A DNA stretch of 64,000 nucleotides, from contig NZ_CP100448.1 in assembly GCF_024227715.1 (NCBI RefSeq), positions 806,001-870,000 on the forward strand, read 5' to 3'. Below, one piece after another: positions 17,477-25,932 of the stretch (position 1 is the stretch's first letter; each line of letters begins with the position of its first letter). Origin of the DNA: Halomarina litorea. Its GTDB lineage: Archaea; Halobacteriota; Halobacteria; Halobacteriales; Haloarculaceae. The notes below the pieces were generated by a model. That model was not told where the DNA came from and did not search any database. It saw only the letters and a program-made list of their open reading frames with translations. The position numbers and the translations under genes were made by a program.

Positions 17477-17679
17477 CGAACTCCGGTGTAAACCTTGGCT
17501 ATAGGGGGAACATGACAATACCAACTTTCCAATGAATGGGTAGCACCCTTATACACAGCTGGCCGACAAAAGTTGCCGTAACCGATATCGCATTGTTGTG
17601 GCCCGCTATCGGGCGTCTCGGCCGTGACTGTCTGTGCTGTGGGCGAAACGGTCTTGCCGTTGGCAGGAGTTCCCCCCAC

Positions 17680-18078
17680 ATGGCAATCCCCGAGGAGTTC
17701 CACGACCTATTCGAGAAGCGTACGTTCGCCCACTTTGCCACCTTGATGCCCGAGGGCACACCGCAGGTGACGCCGGTCTGGGTCGGCTACGACGCGGACG
17801 CCGGCCAGTTGCTCGTCAACACCGCGCGGGGGCGGCGCAAGGAGAAGAACGTGACCCGCGACCCGAAGGTGGGCGTGAGCATCGTCGATCCCGACGATCC
17901 CTACCGGTGGGTCTCCGTCCGGGGTGAGGTCGTCGAGATGACCGAGGAGGGGGCCGTCGAGCACATCGATCAGCTCGCGCGGCGGTACCTGGACGTCGAG
18001 GAGTACCCGTACCACGACAGCGACGAGGGCGCGCGGGTCATCCTCCGCATCAGCACTGACGAGGTGGCGCACTCCTAA
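17680..18078 (+). CDS. PPOX-class (pyridoxamine 5'-phosphate oxidase-like) flavin/F420 protein
   Basis: This 132-residue split beta-barrel protein has EEFHDLFEKRTFAHFATLMPEGTPQVTPVWVGYDADAGQLLVNTARGRRKEKNVTRDPKVGVSIVDPDDPYRWVSVRGEVVEM, the pattern of the Rv1155/F420-dependent PPOX family. Such proteins bind FMN or F420 and reduce diverse compounds; halophiles possess F420. The reading frame opens 144 bases upstream, but ATG 17680 is where similarity begins. It is divergent from the MarR-like gene across a 216-base gap, a common layout for a regulator and its target. Confidence 0.85.
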   Translation: MAIPEEFHDLFEKRTFAHFATLMPEGTPQVTPVWVGYDADAGQLLVNTARGRRKEKNVTRDPKVGVSIVDPDDPYRWVSVRGEVVEMTEEGAVEHIDQLARRYLDVEEYPYHDSDEGARVILRISTDEVAHS

Positions 18079-18114
18079 CCCGGTCCCGCCGGCCGAACTC
18101 CCCAATCCAGTACC

Positions 18115-18122
18115 GTTTTATC
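18115..18122 (+). promoter_or_regulatory. TATA-like box for the methyltransferase gene
   Basis: The stretch gttttatc is centred about 30 bases before the GTG start at 18148. Confidence 0.5.
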
Positions 18123-18147
18123 GGATGCGCGGGTTGGTGCTGGTAGC

Positions 18148-18855
18148 GTGAAGGGACAGGAGTGGTACCAGGCCGACGACGTGGCCGAGGAGTACGACAC
18201 CAAGCGGTTCTCCCGCGGCGGCCGCCTCATCGACGACCGCGAGAAGCAGGCCGTCGTGGAGGCGGTGATGCCGGTCGAGGGCAAGCGCGTCCTCGAGATA
18301 GCCTGTGGCACGGGCCGCTTCACCGTGATGCTGGCCGAACGCGGGGCCGACATCGTCGGCCTCGACATCTCCGCGGCCATGCTCCAGAAGGGTCGCGAGA
18401 AGGCCCAGCGGGCCGGCGTCTCCGACCACCTCCAGTTCATGCGCGGCGACGCCGCCCGCCTCCCGTTCCCGGACGACTACTTCGATACGGTGTTCGCGAT
18501 GCGCTTCTTCCACCTCGCGGACACCCCCGCGTCGTTCCTCAGCGAGATGTGCCGGGTCTCGCGCGAGCAGGTGTTTTTCGACACGTTCAACCGGTTCTCG
18601 ACGCGGACGATGTACAACTGGCTCCTTCCGATGGGGTCGCGCCTCTACTCGGAGGGCGAGGTGTTGCGGATGCTCAACGGCGCGGGCCTCCGCCTCCACG
18701 ACGAGGCACACGACTTCGTCCTGCCCTACGGGTTCTACCGCTCGATTCCCAACACCGTCGCCGAGACGTTCCGCGAGGCGGACCGCTCGCTCGGGGAGAC
18801 GCCCCTCGGCGAGCGCCTCGCGTCGGTGTCCTACTGGGACGCCCGCGTGGAGTAA
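18148..18855 (+). CDS. Class I SAM-dependent methyltransferase
   Basis: This 235-residue protein has a Rossmann-type methyltransferase core: motif I VLEIACGTGRFTVMLAERGADIVGLDISAAML, motif II RGDAARLPFPDDYFDTVFAMRFFHL. The C-terminal portion resembles the UbiE/Methyltransf_11 group. The substrate cannot be told. The start is a GTG placed by the TATA spacing and by the N-terminal sequence VKGQEWYQADDVAEEYD, which leads straight into the conserved region. Confidence 0.87.
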   Translation: MKGQEWYQADDVAEEYDTKRFSRGGRLIDDREKQAVVEAVMPVEGKRVLEIACGTGRFTVMLAERGADIVGLDISAAMLQKGREKAQRAGVSDHLQFMRGDAARLPFPDDYFDTVFAMRFFHLADTPASFLSEMCRVSREQVFFDTFNRFSTRTMYNWLLPMGSRLYSEGEVLRMLNGAGLRLHDEAHDFVLPYGFYRSIPNTVAETFREADRSLGETPLGERLASVSYWDARVE

Positions 18856-18907
18856 GCCCGCCCCTCGCCGTCCCTGCTCCGTCGACCATCTGTCCGCAGG
18901 CCGAGGT

Positions 18908-18917
18908 CTTTTTATCC
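18908..18917 (+). promoter_or_regulatory. TATA-like box for the glycosyltransferase gene
   Basis: The stretch ctttttatcc is centred about 28 bases before ATG 18940. Confidence 0.5.
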
Positions 18918-18939
18918 CTCGGGAGCGGGAACAAGAGGT

Positions 18940-19920
18940 ATGCAGCTCTCGGTAGTCGTTCCGACGCTCAACGGCCGAGAGCGACTCGCCCGATGTCTCG
19001 ACGCGCTGGCCGATCGGGCCCCCGAGGCGGAGGTGGTCGTCGTCAACGGGCCGAGCGTCGACGGCACCACCGGAATGGTCCGCGACCGCGAGGACGTGGA
19101 CGTCCTCGTCGAGATAGACGAGCGGAACATCAACGTGGCGCGGAACGCGGGCTTCGAGCGCACCCATGGAGGCACGGTCGCCTTCCTGAACGACGACCTC
19201 TGCGTCGAGCGCTCGTGGTACGACGCGGTGACGAGTCGACTGGCGGGGGCGGCCACCGCCCACCGCGCGAGCGGGCACGGCCCGGACCTCCCGGCGGTGG
19301 TCACCGGCCCCGTCCACCAGTCCACCCGCGGCGGCGTGACGACCGAGACGGCCGAACGCCGGACCATCGCGGGGCGTCGGGTGTCGTACTTCGACGGCGG
19401 GAACGTGGCGTTCACGCGGGCCGCGGTCGACGCCCTCGACGGGTTCGACGAGTACCTCCTGACGGGCGGCGCACGCGACGCCGCCCACCGGCTTGCGGGC
19501 CGCGGGTACGACGTGGAGTGGGTGCCGGAGATGTGCACCCGCCGTGAGGAGGCGACAGTCGGCGGCGGGATGCGCCAGCCCTCGCTGGCCCCCGACGGCG
19601 GCGAGGTGTCCCGCGACTGGCACTGGCGCTACCGCTCGCTGGCCTACCGCCTCACGAAGAACTACGGCGTGCGCCCGACCACGCTGGGCCGAATCGCCCG
19701 TCACGCCGTGGTGGACGCGGGCGGTGCCCTCCGCGACGTCGCGGGCGGGTCCTCGGGCCTCTCCGGGTGGTTCGGCAACGGGCGGGACGTCACCCTCGGC
19801 ACCCTCTCCGGATGCAAGGACGGGTTCGCCGCCCGCCTGCGCGACCGGACCACCGAGCGCAACCCGCGCGGCCTCTCCGAACGGGGCGACCGGGCCGTCG
19901 CGGTGTACGACCGCCGGTAG
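18940..19920 (+). CDS. Family 2 glycosyltransferase
   Basis: This 326-residue protein has the GT-A start MQLSVVVPTLNGRERLARCLDAL, the nucleotide-sugar region VVVVNGPSVDGTTGMV, an acidic DxD-like site in VAFLNDDLCVERSWYD, and YFDGGNVAFTRAAVDALDGFDEYLLTGG, typical of GT2 enzymes. No transmembrane helix is evident, so it is probably cytoplasmic. Acceptor and sugar are unknown; it is not in a glycosylation cluster. Confidence 0.85.
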   Translation: MQLSVVVPTLNGRERLARCLDALADRAPEAEVVVVNGPSVDGTTGMVRDREDVDVLVEIDERNINVARNAGFERTHGGTVAFLNDDLCVERSWYDAVTSRLAGAATAHRASGHGPDLPAVVTGPVHQSTRGGVTTETAERRTIAGRRVSYFDGGNVAFTRAAVDALDGFDEYLLTGGARDAAHRLAGRGYDVEWVPEMCTRREEATVGGGMRQPSLAPDGGEVSRDWHWRYRSLAYRLTKNYGVRPTTLGRIARHAVVDAGGALRDVAGGSSGLSGWFGNGRDVTLGTLSGCKDGFAARLRDRTTERNPRGLSERGDRAVAVYDRR

Positions 19921-20001
19921 CTCTCCCGCAACCGACGACCTTCCTGCGGATGTGACTCCGTGTCGTGCGACGCCATTGCCCGGTTTCGCTGCCTCGGCTC
20001 G

Positions 20002-20014
20002 AAAGATTTATATA
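20002..20014 (+). promoter_or_regulatory. Strong BRE/TATA promoter for the thermosome gene
   Basis: A purine-rich BRE-like cgaaag precedes tttatata (20007-20014), centred about 30 bases before ATG 20041. This is the best TATA box in the window and fits a highly expressed, heat-inducible gene. Confidence 0.75.
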
Positions 20015-20040
20015 GAATCGCAAACCACATCCCGGTTGAC

Positions 20041-21612
20041 ATGGCTCAACAGATGCGCGGACAGCCGATGTTCATTCTCGCGGAGGACACCGAGCGAACC
20101 CGAGGGCGTGACGCCCAGTCGTCGAACATCGCCGCCGGCAAGGCGGTGAGCAACGCGGTACGGACGACACTCGGGCCGCGCGGGATGGACAAGATGCTCG
20201 TCTCGGACGCGGGGGACGTCGTCATCACGAACGACGGCGCGACCATCCTGGAGGAGATGGACATCGAACACCCCGCCGCGCAGATGATCGTCGAGGTCGC
20301 CACGATGCAGGAGGAGGAGGTCGGCGACGGCACGACCACCGCCTCCGTCCTCGCCGGCGAACTCCTCGCGAAGGCCGAGGACCTCCTCGAGGACGACGTC
20401 CACCCGACGGCCATCGTCGAGGGGTACAACGAGGCCGTCCGCCTCGCGCTGGAGGCCATCGACGAGCAGGTGCTCGACGAGGAACTCGACGACGAACTGC
20501 TCCAGAAGGTCGCCAAGACCTCCATGACGGGCAAGGGCACGGGCGACGTCGGTGCCGGCCCGCTGGCCGAGACGGTCGTCGCGGCCATCCGGCAGGTCCA
20601 GACCGACGAGAAGGTCGAGCGTGACAACATCCGCGTCCGCACGCAGGTCGGCTCGAGTTCCAGCGCCACCGAACTCGTCACGGGCGTCATCAGCGAGGAG
20701 GAACCCGTCCACGAGAACATGCCCCGACGTGTCGAGGACGCCAGCATCGCGGTGCTGGACCTCGACCTCGAGGTGCGCGAGGGCGGCATCGACGCCGAGT
20801 ACAACATCACCAGCATCGACCAGCTCAACGAGGCGCTGGAGGCCGAGGAGGGCGAACTCCGCGGCTACGCGGAGGCCCTCAAGGAGGCCGGCGTCGACGT
20901 CGCGTTCGTCACCGGCGACATCGACGACCGCGTCGCCTCCTTCCTCGCGAACAACGACATCCTCGCCTTCGAGAGCGTCGACGACGACGAGGCCCAGTCC
21001 ATCGCCCGCGCGACCGGCGCGAAGCAGGTCGGGACCGTCAAGGACCTCGACTCGGCCGACTTCGGCCACGCGGACACGGTCCGCGTCGAGAAGTTCGGCG
21101 ACGACGAACTCGCGTTCATCGAAGGCGGGGCCGAGGCGGAGGCCGTCACCGTCTTCGCCCGCGGCGGTACCGAGCACGTCGCCGACGAACTCGAACGCGC
21201 GCTCAACGACGCGCTGGACGTCGTGACGGCCGCTCTCGACAAGGGCGGCGTCGTCCCCGGCGCCGGCGCGACCGAAATCGCCATCGCGGACCACATCCGC
21301 GACCACGCCGCGTCCATCACGGGCCGCAAGCAGCTCGCCGTCGAGGCGTTCGCCGACGCCGTCGACATCCTGCCGCGCACGCTCGCCGCGAACGCCGGCA
21401 TGGACCCCATCGACGCGCTGGTCGAACTCCGCTCGACGTTCGAGGGCGAGGGCCGCGCCGGCGTCATCGCCGTCGGCCAGACCGGACAGGTCGCGGACCC
21501 CGTCGAACACGGCGTCATCGACCCCGCCGCGGTCAAGCGCGAGGCTATCCAGTCGGCCACCGAGGCCGCGACGATGATCGTCCGCATCGACGACGTCATC
21601 GCGTCGAACTAG
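20041..21612 (+). CDS. Thermosome subunit (group II chaperonin), tail-less type
   Basis: This 523-residue chaperonin begins MAQQMRGQPMFILAEDTERTRGRDAQSSNIAAGKAVSNAVRTTLGPRGMDKMLVSDAGDVVITNDGATIL, with nucleotide-binding GDGTTT at 95-100 and the equatorial motifs VVPGAGATE and TLAANAGMDPIDALVELR. It folds proteins in double-ring complexes. It stops at IDDVIASN and therefore lacks the acidic, Gly/Met-repeat tail found on most haloarchaeal thermosome subunits. Haloferax volcanii CCT3 is a known subunit of almost the same short length, so this may be that type. The upstream reading frame is excluded by the promoter position. Confidence 0.96.
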   Translation: MAQQMRGQPMFILAEDTERTRGRDAQSSNIAAGKAVSNAVRTTLGPRGMDKMLVSDAGDVVITNDGATILEEMDIEHPAAQMIVEVATMQEEEVGDGTTTASVLAGELLAKAEDLLEDDVHPTAIVEGYNEAVRLALEAIDEQVLDEELDDELLQKVAKTSMTGKGTGDVGAGPLAETVVAAIRQVQTDEKVERDNIRVRTQVGSSSSATELVTGVISEEEPVHENMPRRVEDASIAVLDLDLEVREGGIDAEYNITSIDQLNEALEAEEGELRGYAEALKEAGVDVAFVTGDIDDRVASFLANNDILAFESVDDDEAQSIARATGAKQVGTVKDLDSADFGHADTVRVEKFGDDELAFIEGGAEAEAVTVFARGGTEHVADELERALNDALDVVTAALDKGGVVPGAGATEIAIADHIRDHAASITGRKQLAVEAFADAVDILPRTLAANAGMDPIDALVELRSTFEGEGRAGVIAVGQTGQVADPVEHGVIDPAAVKREAIQSATEAATMIVRIDDVIASN

Positions 21613-21646
21613 CGCGGTTCGGCGGGCCGAAGGCCCGAGAACCGCG
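21613..21646 (+). terminator. Compound stem-loop after the thermosome gene
   Basis: Immediately after the stop, an 8-bp outer stem (cgcggttc 21613-21620 with gaaccgcg 21639-21646) encloses a 5-bp inner stem (gggcc/ggccc) with loop gaa. No T-tract follows. It lies between convergent genes, so it may terminate or protect the thermosome mRNA 3' end. Confidence 0.55.
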
Positions 21647-21739
21647 AAACGCCGAGCGGGTACGAGACCCGCACTCCACGACGGTCGAGGGACGGCCCGC
21701 GGGCGGAGACACCTTCTCGATTCTTCTCCCCGACGAGCC

Positions 21740-23056
21740 TCAGGCCTTGCTCTCGACGCGTTCGACGGTCTCTTTCAGGTCGTCGCGCTCGAAGTACAGC
21801 AGTTCGACCCCGACGACGGCGACGGAGATGAGCACGACGGCGAAGAACGTCCCGCGCTCGGCGGTGTAGAGGTGCCAGAGCAGGAGGGGGAAGAACAGCG
21901 CCGTCCCCGCGACGCCGACGGCGGGGATGGCCCCGCGAATCGCGTCCTCGTCGCGCTTGCGGAAGGCGATGTAGCTCATGACGCCGAAGACGACCATGAA
22001 CGCGAGCGATCCGAAGGAAGTGATACCCGAGAGACTGCCGTAGGCGGCGAACGCCGCCGAGAGGACCCCGAGGACGAGGACGGCGCGCGTGGGTGCGCCG
22101 TCGGCGTCGCTGTCCCCGAAGCGGTCGGGGAGCAGGCCGTCGGAGAGCATCCCCTTCGAGAAGTTGGCGGCGCTGAACAGCGTCCCGTTGATGGCCGACC
22201 CCGTCGAGAACAGCGCGGCGAGGGCGACGGCGACGAAGCCGACCTGCCCGAGGAAGGGTTCGACGGCCTTCGCCACGGCGATTTCGGGGTGTTGCTGGAT
22301 GACGCTCGTCTTCACGAGGCTGGTGACGAGGATGGCGACCATGCTGTCGATGACGATGGCCCCCGCGATGGAGATGTACACCGCCTTCGGGATGGTCGAC
22401 TGCGGGTCCTCGATGCTGTCGTGGTCGTACATCAGCAGTTGCCAGCCCTGGAAGGAGACGAAGGAGATGGCGATGGCGGTGACGAACCCGACGCTCGCGA
22501 ACTGCGAGGTGCCGAACTGCAACCGGTTCACGGTGAAGCCGTAGTAGAGGCCCCACGCGCTGATGCCGAAGAGGATGGCCACCTTGAGGGCCACCAGTAT
22601 CTTCTCGGAACTCCCGGTCGCCCGCGCGCCGAGGACGCTCAGCGCGACGAACAGGCCGACGGCGAGCACCGAGAAGAACGGGCGCATCGGGAGGCCGAAC
22701 AGGGAGTCGAGGGGGGCGAGGCGGACGGCGAAGCTCCCGAACGCGTAGCCGTACATCGCTATCGCGCCGACGTAGCCGAACAGGAGCGTCCACCCAACCA
22801 TCCCCGCGAGCGTTGAGTTGCCCACCGTCGCCTGTATCTGCGTGACCGACCCACCCTGGACGTCGTTGACCTCGTTGAGTTTGATGTAGGAGTACGCGGC
22901 GCACAGCGAGACGAGACTGGCGGCGGTGAACGCCGCCCACGCGGCGCTCCCGGCGATGGCGGCCACCACGCCGAGCACGGAGAACACGCCCCCGCCGATC
23001 ATCCCGCCCAGTCCGATGGCAGTCGCACCGCTCAACCCTAACGTGCTATCGCCCAT
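21740..23056 (-). CDS. APC superfamily amino acid permease
   Basis: This 438-residue protein has about 12 hydrophobic segments and the APC helix 1 signature GLSGATAIGLGGMIGGGVFSVLGVVAAIAGSAAW, followed by AYSYIKLNEVNDVQGGSVTQIQ and SFVSFQGWQLLMYDHDSIEDPQSTIPKAVYISIAGA, typical of the haloarchaeal amino acid permease group. It probably imports amino acids by cation symport. It is divergent from the alpha/beta hydrolase gene and convergent with the thermosome gene. Substrate is unknown. Confidence 0.88.
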   Translation of the reverse strand: MGDSTLGLSGATAIGLGGMIGGGVFSVLGVVAAIAGSAAWAAFTAASLVSLCAAYSYIKLNEVNDVQGGSVTQIQATVGNSTLAGMVGWTLLFGYVGAIAMYGYAFGSFAVRLAPLDSLFGLPMRPFFSVLAVGLFVALSVLGARATGSSEKILVALKVAILFGISAWGLYYGFTVNRLQFGTSQFASVGFVTAIAISFVSFQGWQLLMYDHDSIEDPQSTIPKAVYISIAGAIVIDSMVAILVTSLVKTSVIQQHPEIAVAKAVEPFLGQVGFVAVALAALFSTGSAINGTLFSAANFSKGMLSDGLLPDRFGDSDADGAPTRAVLVLGVLSAAFAAYGSLSGITSFGSLAFMVVFGVMSYIAFRKRDEDAIRGAIPAVGVAGTALFFPLLLWHLYTAERGTFFAVVLISVAVVGVELLYFERDDLKETVERVESKA

Positions 23057-23159
23057 GGCCGTCGATTCGACAGCAACCCGACAGAAGGTTCGGCTTTACT
23101 ATGCGAGTCCCTTTTTCGGTGGTCGGTCGATTGATGGCCCTGCTGTGCGTACCCACCCC

Positions 23160-24110
23160 GTGAATCGAGCGTGGGTCGGGCGCAACGGCGAGCGACTGGC
23201 CGTCTGGGCCGTCGCCGCCCTCGTCGTCGTCGCGGGCGTCGGCGCACTCCTCGTCCAGCCCTATCCCATCGACGAGGGGCGCGTCGAGTCCGTCGCCGCC
23301 GACGCCGCCCTCTCGGTCGAACGAACCGACTCGGGACTGGTCGTCCGGCCCGCGGACGGCGAGGTGCGCGAGGCGCTGGCGTTCCTCCCCGGTGCGCTCG
23401 TCCCACCCGAGGCGTACCTCCCGCTGGCCGGTCGTCTCGCGACCGAGACGGGACTCGCGGTGTACCTCCTCGACGTCCCGCTGAACCTCGCCGTCCTCGA
23501 CGTAACCGCGGCGGACGCCGTCGTCGGTGTCGATTCGAGTGTCGAGCGGTGGTACGTCGGCGGGCACTCGCTGGGTGGGGCGATGGCCTGCCGGTACGCC
23601 GACAGAGAGGCACTCCGTGCCTCAGGCAGCCGGACGCAGTCCGGCGACGACGGGAACGCCGACCGACTCGCGGGCGTCGTCCTCCTCGGGGCGTACTGCG
23701 ACGTGGACCTGCGCGACACCGACCTCGCGGTCCTGACCGTCGTCGGGACGCGCGACGGCGTCGTGAATCGCAAGCGACTGGCGGCCTCACGGGGCCTCGT
23801 GCCACCGGACGCGCGGTTCGTCGCCGTCGCGGGGACGAACCACACGCAGGTCGGCGTCTACCGGGGGCAGGCCGACACGCCCGCCACCGTGACCGGCGAA
23901 ACGGCGCGGGCGCGCGTCGTCGACGCAATCGCCGCGTGGCTGGCGGGTCAGTCGGTCGAGAGCGTCGGGAGGCCCCAGTCGCGGGCCACCGCGAGCACCC
24001 GCACGACGAACACGAGTACCGCGGTGCCGAGCAGTGCCCCACCGGAGGGGACGCCGAGTCGAGTCGCCGCCCAGAATCCCACCCCGCCGAGGACGGCCGG
24101 CGTGGCGTAG
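23160..24110 (+). CDS. Membrane-anchored alpha/beta hydrolase carrying a palindromic insert
   Basis: This product of about 316 residues has an N-terminal membrane helix (about 11-32), a hydrolase core with the nucleophile elbow GGHSLGGAMA, an Asp/His region near VVGTRDGVVN and GTNHTQVG. Right after the elbow helix lies a 16-residue in-frame repeat peptide (DREALRASGSRTQS), shared with the DUF302 protein at 33511. The start is a GTG chosen because it directly precedes the membrane helix; no good in-frame ATG lies closer. The natural domain seems to end near 23950, and the last 53 residues are low-complexity Thr/Pro-rich sequence that runs antisense across the neighbouring TRIC gene. A lost stop codon is possible. 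Confidence 0.72.
   Translation: MNRAWVGRNGERLAVWAVAALVVVAGVGALLVQPYPIDEGRVESVAADAALSVERTDSGLVVRPADGEVREALAFLPGALVPPEAYLPLAGRLATETGLAVYLLDVPLNLAVLDVTAADAVVGVDSSVERWYVGGHSLGGAMACRYADREALRASGSRTQSGDDGNADRLAGVVLLGAYCDVDLRDTDLAVLTVVGTRDGVVNRKRLAASRGLVPPDARFVAVAGTNHTQVGVYRGQADTPATVTGETARARVVDAIAAWLAGQSVESVGRPQSRATASTRTTNTSTAVPSSAPPEGTPSRVAAQNPTPPRTAGVA
23601..23648 (+). repeat. In-frame palindromic element, copy 1
   Basis: This 48-base, 16-codon element contains two perfect 7-bp hairpins: gaggcac/gtgcctc with loop tcc (23607-23623) and gccggac/gtccggc with loop gca (23629-23645). It is in frame with the hydrolase and encodes DREALRASGSRTQSGD. Copy 2 is at 33682. The copies differ by paired changes that keep both stems. 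Confidence 0.8.
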
Positions 24111-24562
24111 AAGTCCTCGCGCAGGACGACGGGCACGCGCGTCAGGAGGAGGTCCGCGAGGCTCCCGCCCCCGACGCCGGTGAGCGTCGCCAGCACGACG
24201 ACGCCGAACGGCGAGAGGCCCGCCTCGACGCCGACCTGCGCGCCCGTCGCGGCGAAGGCGGCGAGTCCCACTGCGTCCGACCCGACGAGCGCGGGGTGGT
24301 CGCGCACGTCGCCCCGACGCACCACGAACGCGACGGCGAGAGCGACGCCGAGAAACGCCACGCTCACGTCGGTGGTGGACTGGAGCGACCCCGGCACCCG
24401 CCCGACGAGGACGTCCCGGAGGGTGCCGCCCCCGAGGGCGGTGACGACGCCGAGGACGCCCACGCCGAACAGGTCGAGGTCGGCCTCCGCGCCCTTCAGC
24501 GCCCCCGCCGCGGCGAACGCGAGGAGGCCGAGGGCGTTCATCAGGTCGAAGGCGCTCACCAT
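23948..24562 (-). CDS. TRIC/UPF0126 (YadS/YicG) family membrane channel
   Basis: This 204-residue protein has seven hydrophobic helices in the UPF0126 inverted repeat: LGLLAFAAAGALKG...GVVTALGGGTLRDVLVGRVPG in the first half and GLAAFAATGAQVG...LTGVGGGSLADLLLTRVPVVL in the second. The two GGG-x-x-R/A-D loops are diagnostic. Relatives are trimeric cation channels (TRIC fold); transport of glycine has also been proposed in bacteria. It overlaps the tail of the convergent hydrolase frame by 163 bases and is followed by the SAM hydrolase gene on the same strand. Confidence 0.88.
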   Translation of the reverse strand: MVSAFDLMNALGLLAFAAAGALKGAEADLDLFGVGVLGVVTALGGGTLRDVLVGRVPGSLQSTTDVSVAFLGVALAVAFVVRRGDVRDHPALVGSDAVGLAAFAATGAQVGVEAGLSPFGVVVLATLTGVGGGSLADLLLTRVPVVLREDFYATPAVLGGVGFWAATRLGVPSGGALLGTAVLVFVVRVLAVARDWGLPTLSTD

Positions 24563-24568
24563 CCCGAC

Positions 24569-25318
24569 CTACCAGGACAGTTCGACGCGCTCCCCCACCC
24601 CGAGGCCGAACGCCTCGTCGCCCCGCCCCCGGTTGACGGCGAGTTCGACGTTGCCGTGGCTGGCGACGGTGACGAGTGCCTCGCCGGGGTCGCGGTGGGC
24701 GTAGGATGGGACGACGGGATACGATTCGTCGTTCACGACGACCCGGTCGCGGCCGTCGAGGACCGTCCCGGGGACGTTCGTGACCACGTTGCCGAAGTCG
24801 TCGACGACGAGGACCTCGCCGGTCGCGCCGTCCTCCCCCATTTCGGGTTCCGGGAGGTGCAGGTCCACGAAGTCGTCGGTCGGGCTGGCGCGGTCGAGGT
24901 CCTCGATTCGGTCGGCGTCGTGGACGGCCGCGGCGGCGGGAGCGAACACGTCCCGGCCGTGGAACGTCGAACTGGCGGGGTCGTCGGCGTGCCACTCGAA
25001 GACCGTACACTCGCCGCCGTCCGCGAGTTCGCGGGCGACCGGGAGGAGGAGGCCGTTGTCGGGGCCGACGAGGACGTGGTCGCCCGCCCGGACGACGAGG
25101 GCGGCGCGGTCGGTGCCGACGCCGGGGTCGACGACGGCGCAGTGGACCGCCGGCGGGAAGTACGGGAGGACCTCGCGAAGCCAGAAGGCTCCGGCACGGA
25201 CGTCCTGTCGGGGCAGGTCGTGGGCAACGTCCACGATGCGGGCGCCGGTCCGCGAGCAGACCACGCCGCGCATCGCGGCGGGGTACGGCGACCCGAAGTC
25301 GCTCGCGAGCGTGATCAT
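24569..25318 (-). CDS. SAM hydroxide adenosyltransferase (S-adenosylmethionine hydrolase, DUF62 family)
   Basis: This 249-residue protein begins MITLASDFGSPYPAAMRGV and carries VDPGVGTDRAALVV, LVGPDNGLL and VDDFGNVVTNV, the fingerprint of the DUF62 fold. Characterised archaeal members hydrolyse SAM to adenosine and methionine using an activated hydroxide. The start overlaps the stop of the NMN adenylyltransferase gene by four bases (ATGA), indicating translational coupling in a nadM-DUF62 operon. Confidence 0.9.
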   Translation of the reverse strand: MITLASDFGSPYPAAMRGVVCSRTGARIVDVAHDLPRQDVRAGAFWLREVLPYFPPAVHCAVVDPGVGTDRAALVVRAGDHVLVGPDNGLLLPVARELADGGECTVFEWHADDPASSTFHGRDVFAPAAAAVHDADRIEDLDRASPTDDFVDLHLPEPEMGEDGATGEVLVVDDFGNVVTNVPGTVLDGRDRVVVNDESYPVVPSYAHRDPGEALVTVASHGNVELAVNRGRGDEAFGLGVGERVELSW

Positions 25319-25854
25319 GCGGGGGTGTCGTTGTGTTCGTCAGTCGGCCCGTCGGTCTGGCCCACCTGTCGGAGGCGACCGATGCCGTCTATCTCGCGGA
25401 TGACGCCCGCGACGGCCTCGGGGACGAGGCTCTCCCAGTCGCCGTCGGTGCGGATGCGCTCTCTGACCTCTGTGCCCTCCAGTTCCTCCCGGCGGAACAT
25501 GGGCGAGGAGCGCACCTCGACGCCCGCCTCCTCGAACAGCCGTATCACGAGGGGGTTGTTCGAGTACGCCACCTCGAAGTTGGGGGACATGCTCTGGACG
25601 TGGCTCACCCAGACGGCGTTGCGGTCGAGGTCCTCGATGGGCACCGCGTAGGTGATGATGTCGAGGTCCTTGACGGCCTTCGTTATCATCATGATGCGCT
25701 CGCCGGCGGTGAACGGGTCGTGGACGGTGTGCGACTGGTCCGCGCTCCCGATGCCGAGGACGAGTTCGTCGACGTCGTCGGCGATTCGCTCGACCATCGC
25801 GTGGTGACCCGCGTGGTACGGCTGGAACCGCCCGATGTAGAACCCCCGCGTCAT
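25315..25854 (-). CDS. Nicotinamide-nucleotide adenylyltransferase (archaeal NadM type)
   Basis: This 179-residue enzyme makes NAD from NMN and ATP. It begins MTRGFYIGRFQPYHAGHHAMVERI, with the nucleotidyltransferase GRFQPxHxGH motif, and has the second motif MFRREELEGTEVRERI, matching the archaeal ISGTxIR position. Length and order fit archaeal NadM. The ATG at 25854 was chosen over one five codons upstream because the fold begins there and a TATA-like cttattaaac lies 25 bases before it. Confidence 0.93.
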   Translation of the reverse strand: MTRGFYIGRFQPYHAGHHAMVERIADDVDELVLGIGSADQSHTVHDPFTAGERIMMITKAVKDLDIITYAVPIEDLDRNAVWVSHVQSMSPNFEVAYSNNPLVIRLFEEAGVEVRSSPMFRREELEGTEVRERIRTDGDWESLVPEAVAGVIREIDGIGRLRQVGQTDGPTDEHNDTPA

Positions 25855-25874
25855 ACGCCAACCCTCCACGGGAC

Positions 25875-25884
25875 GTTTAATAAG
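25875..25884 (-). promoter_or_regulatory. TATA-like box for the NMN adenylyltransferase operon
   Basis: Read on the minus strand the sequence is cttattaaac, centred about 25 bases before the start at 25854. Confidence 0.6.
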
Positions 25885-25932
25885 CCCAACGGGTCGTCGT
25901 GGCGGAGCCAGTAACAGAACGGAAGCGGTGCT

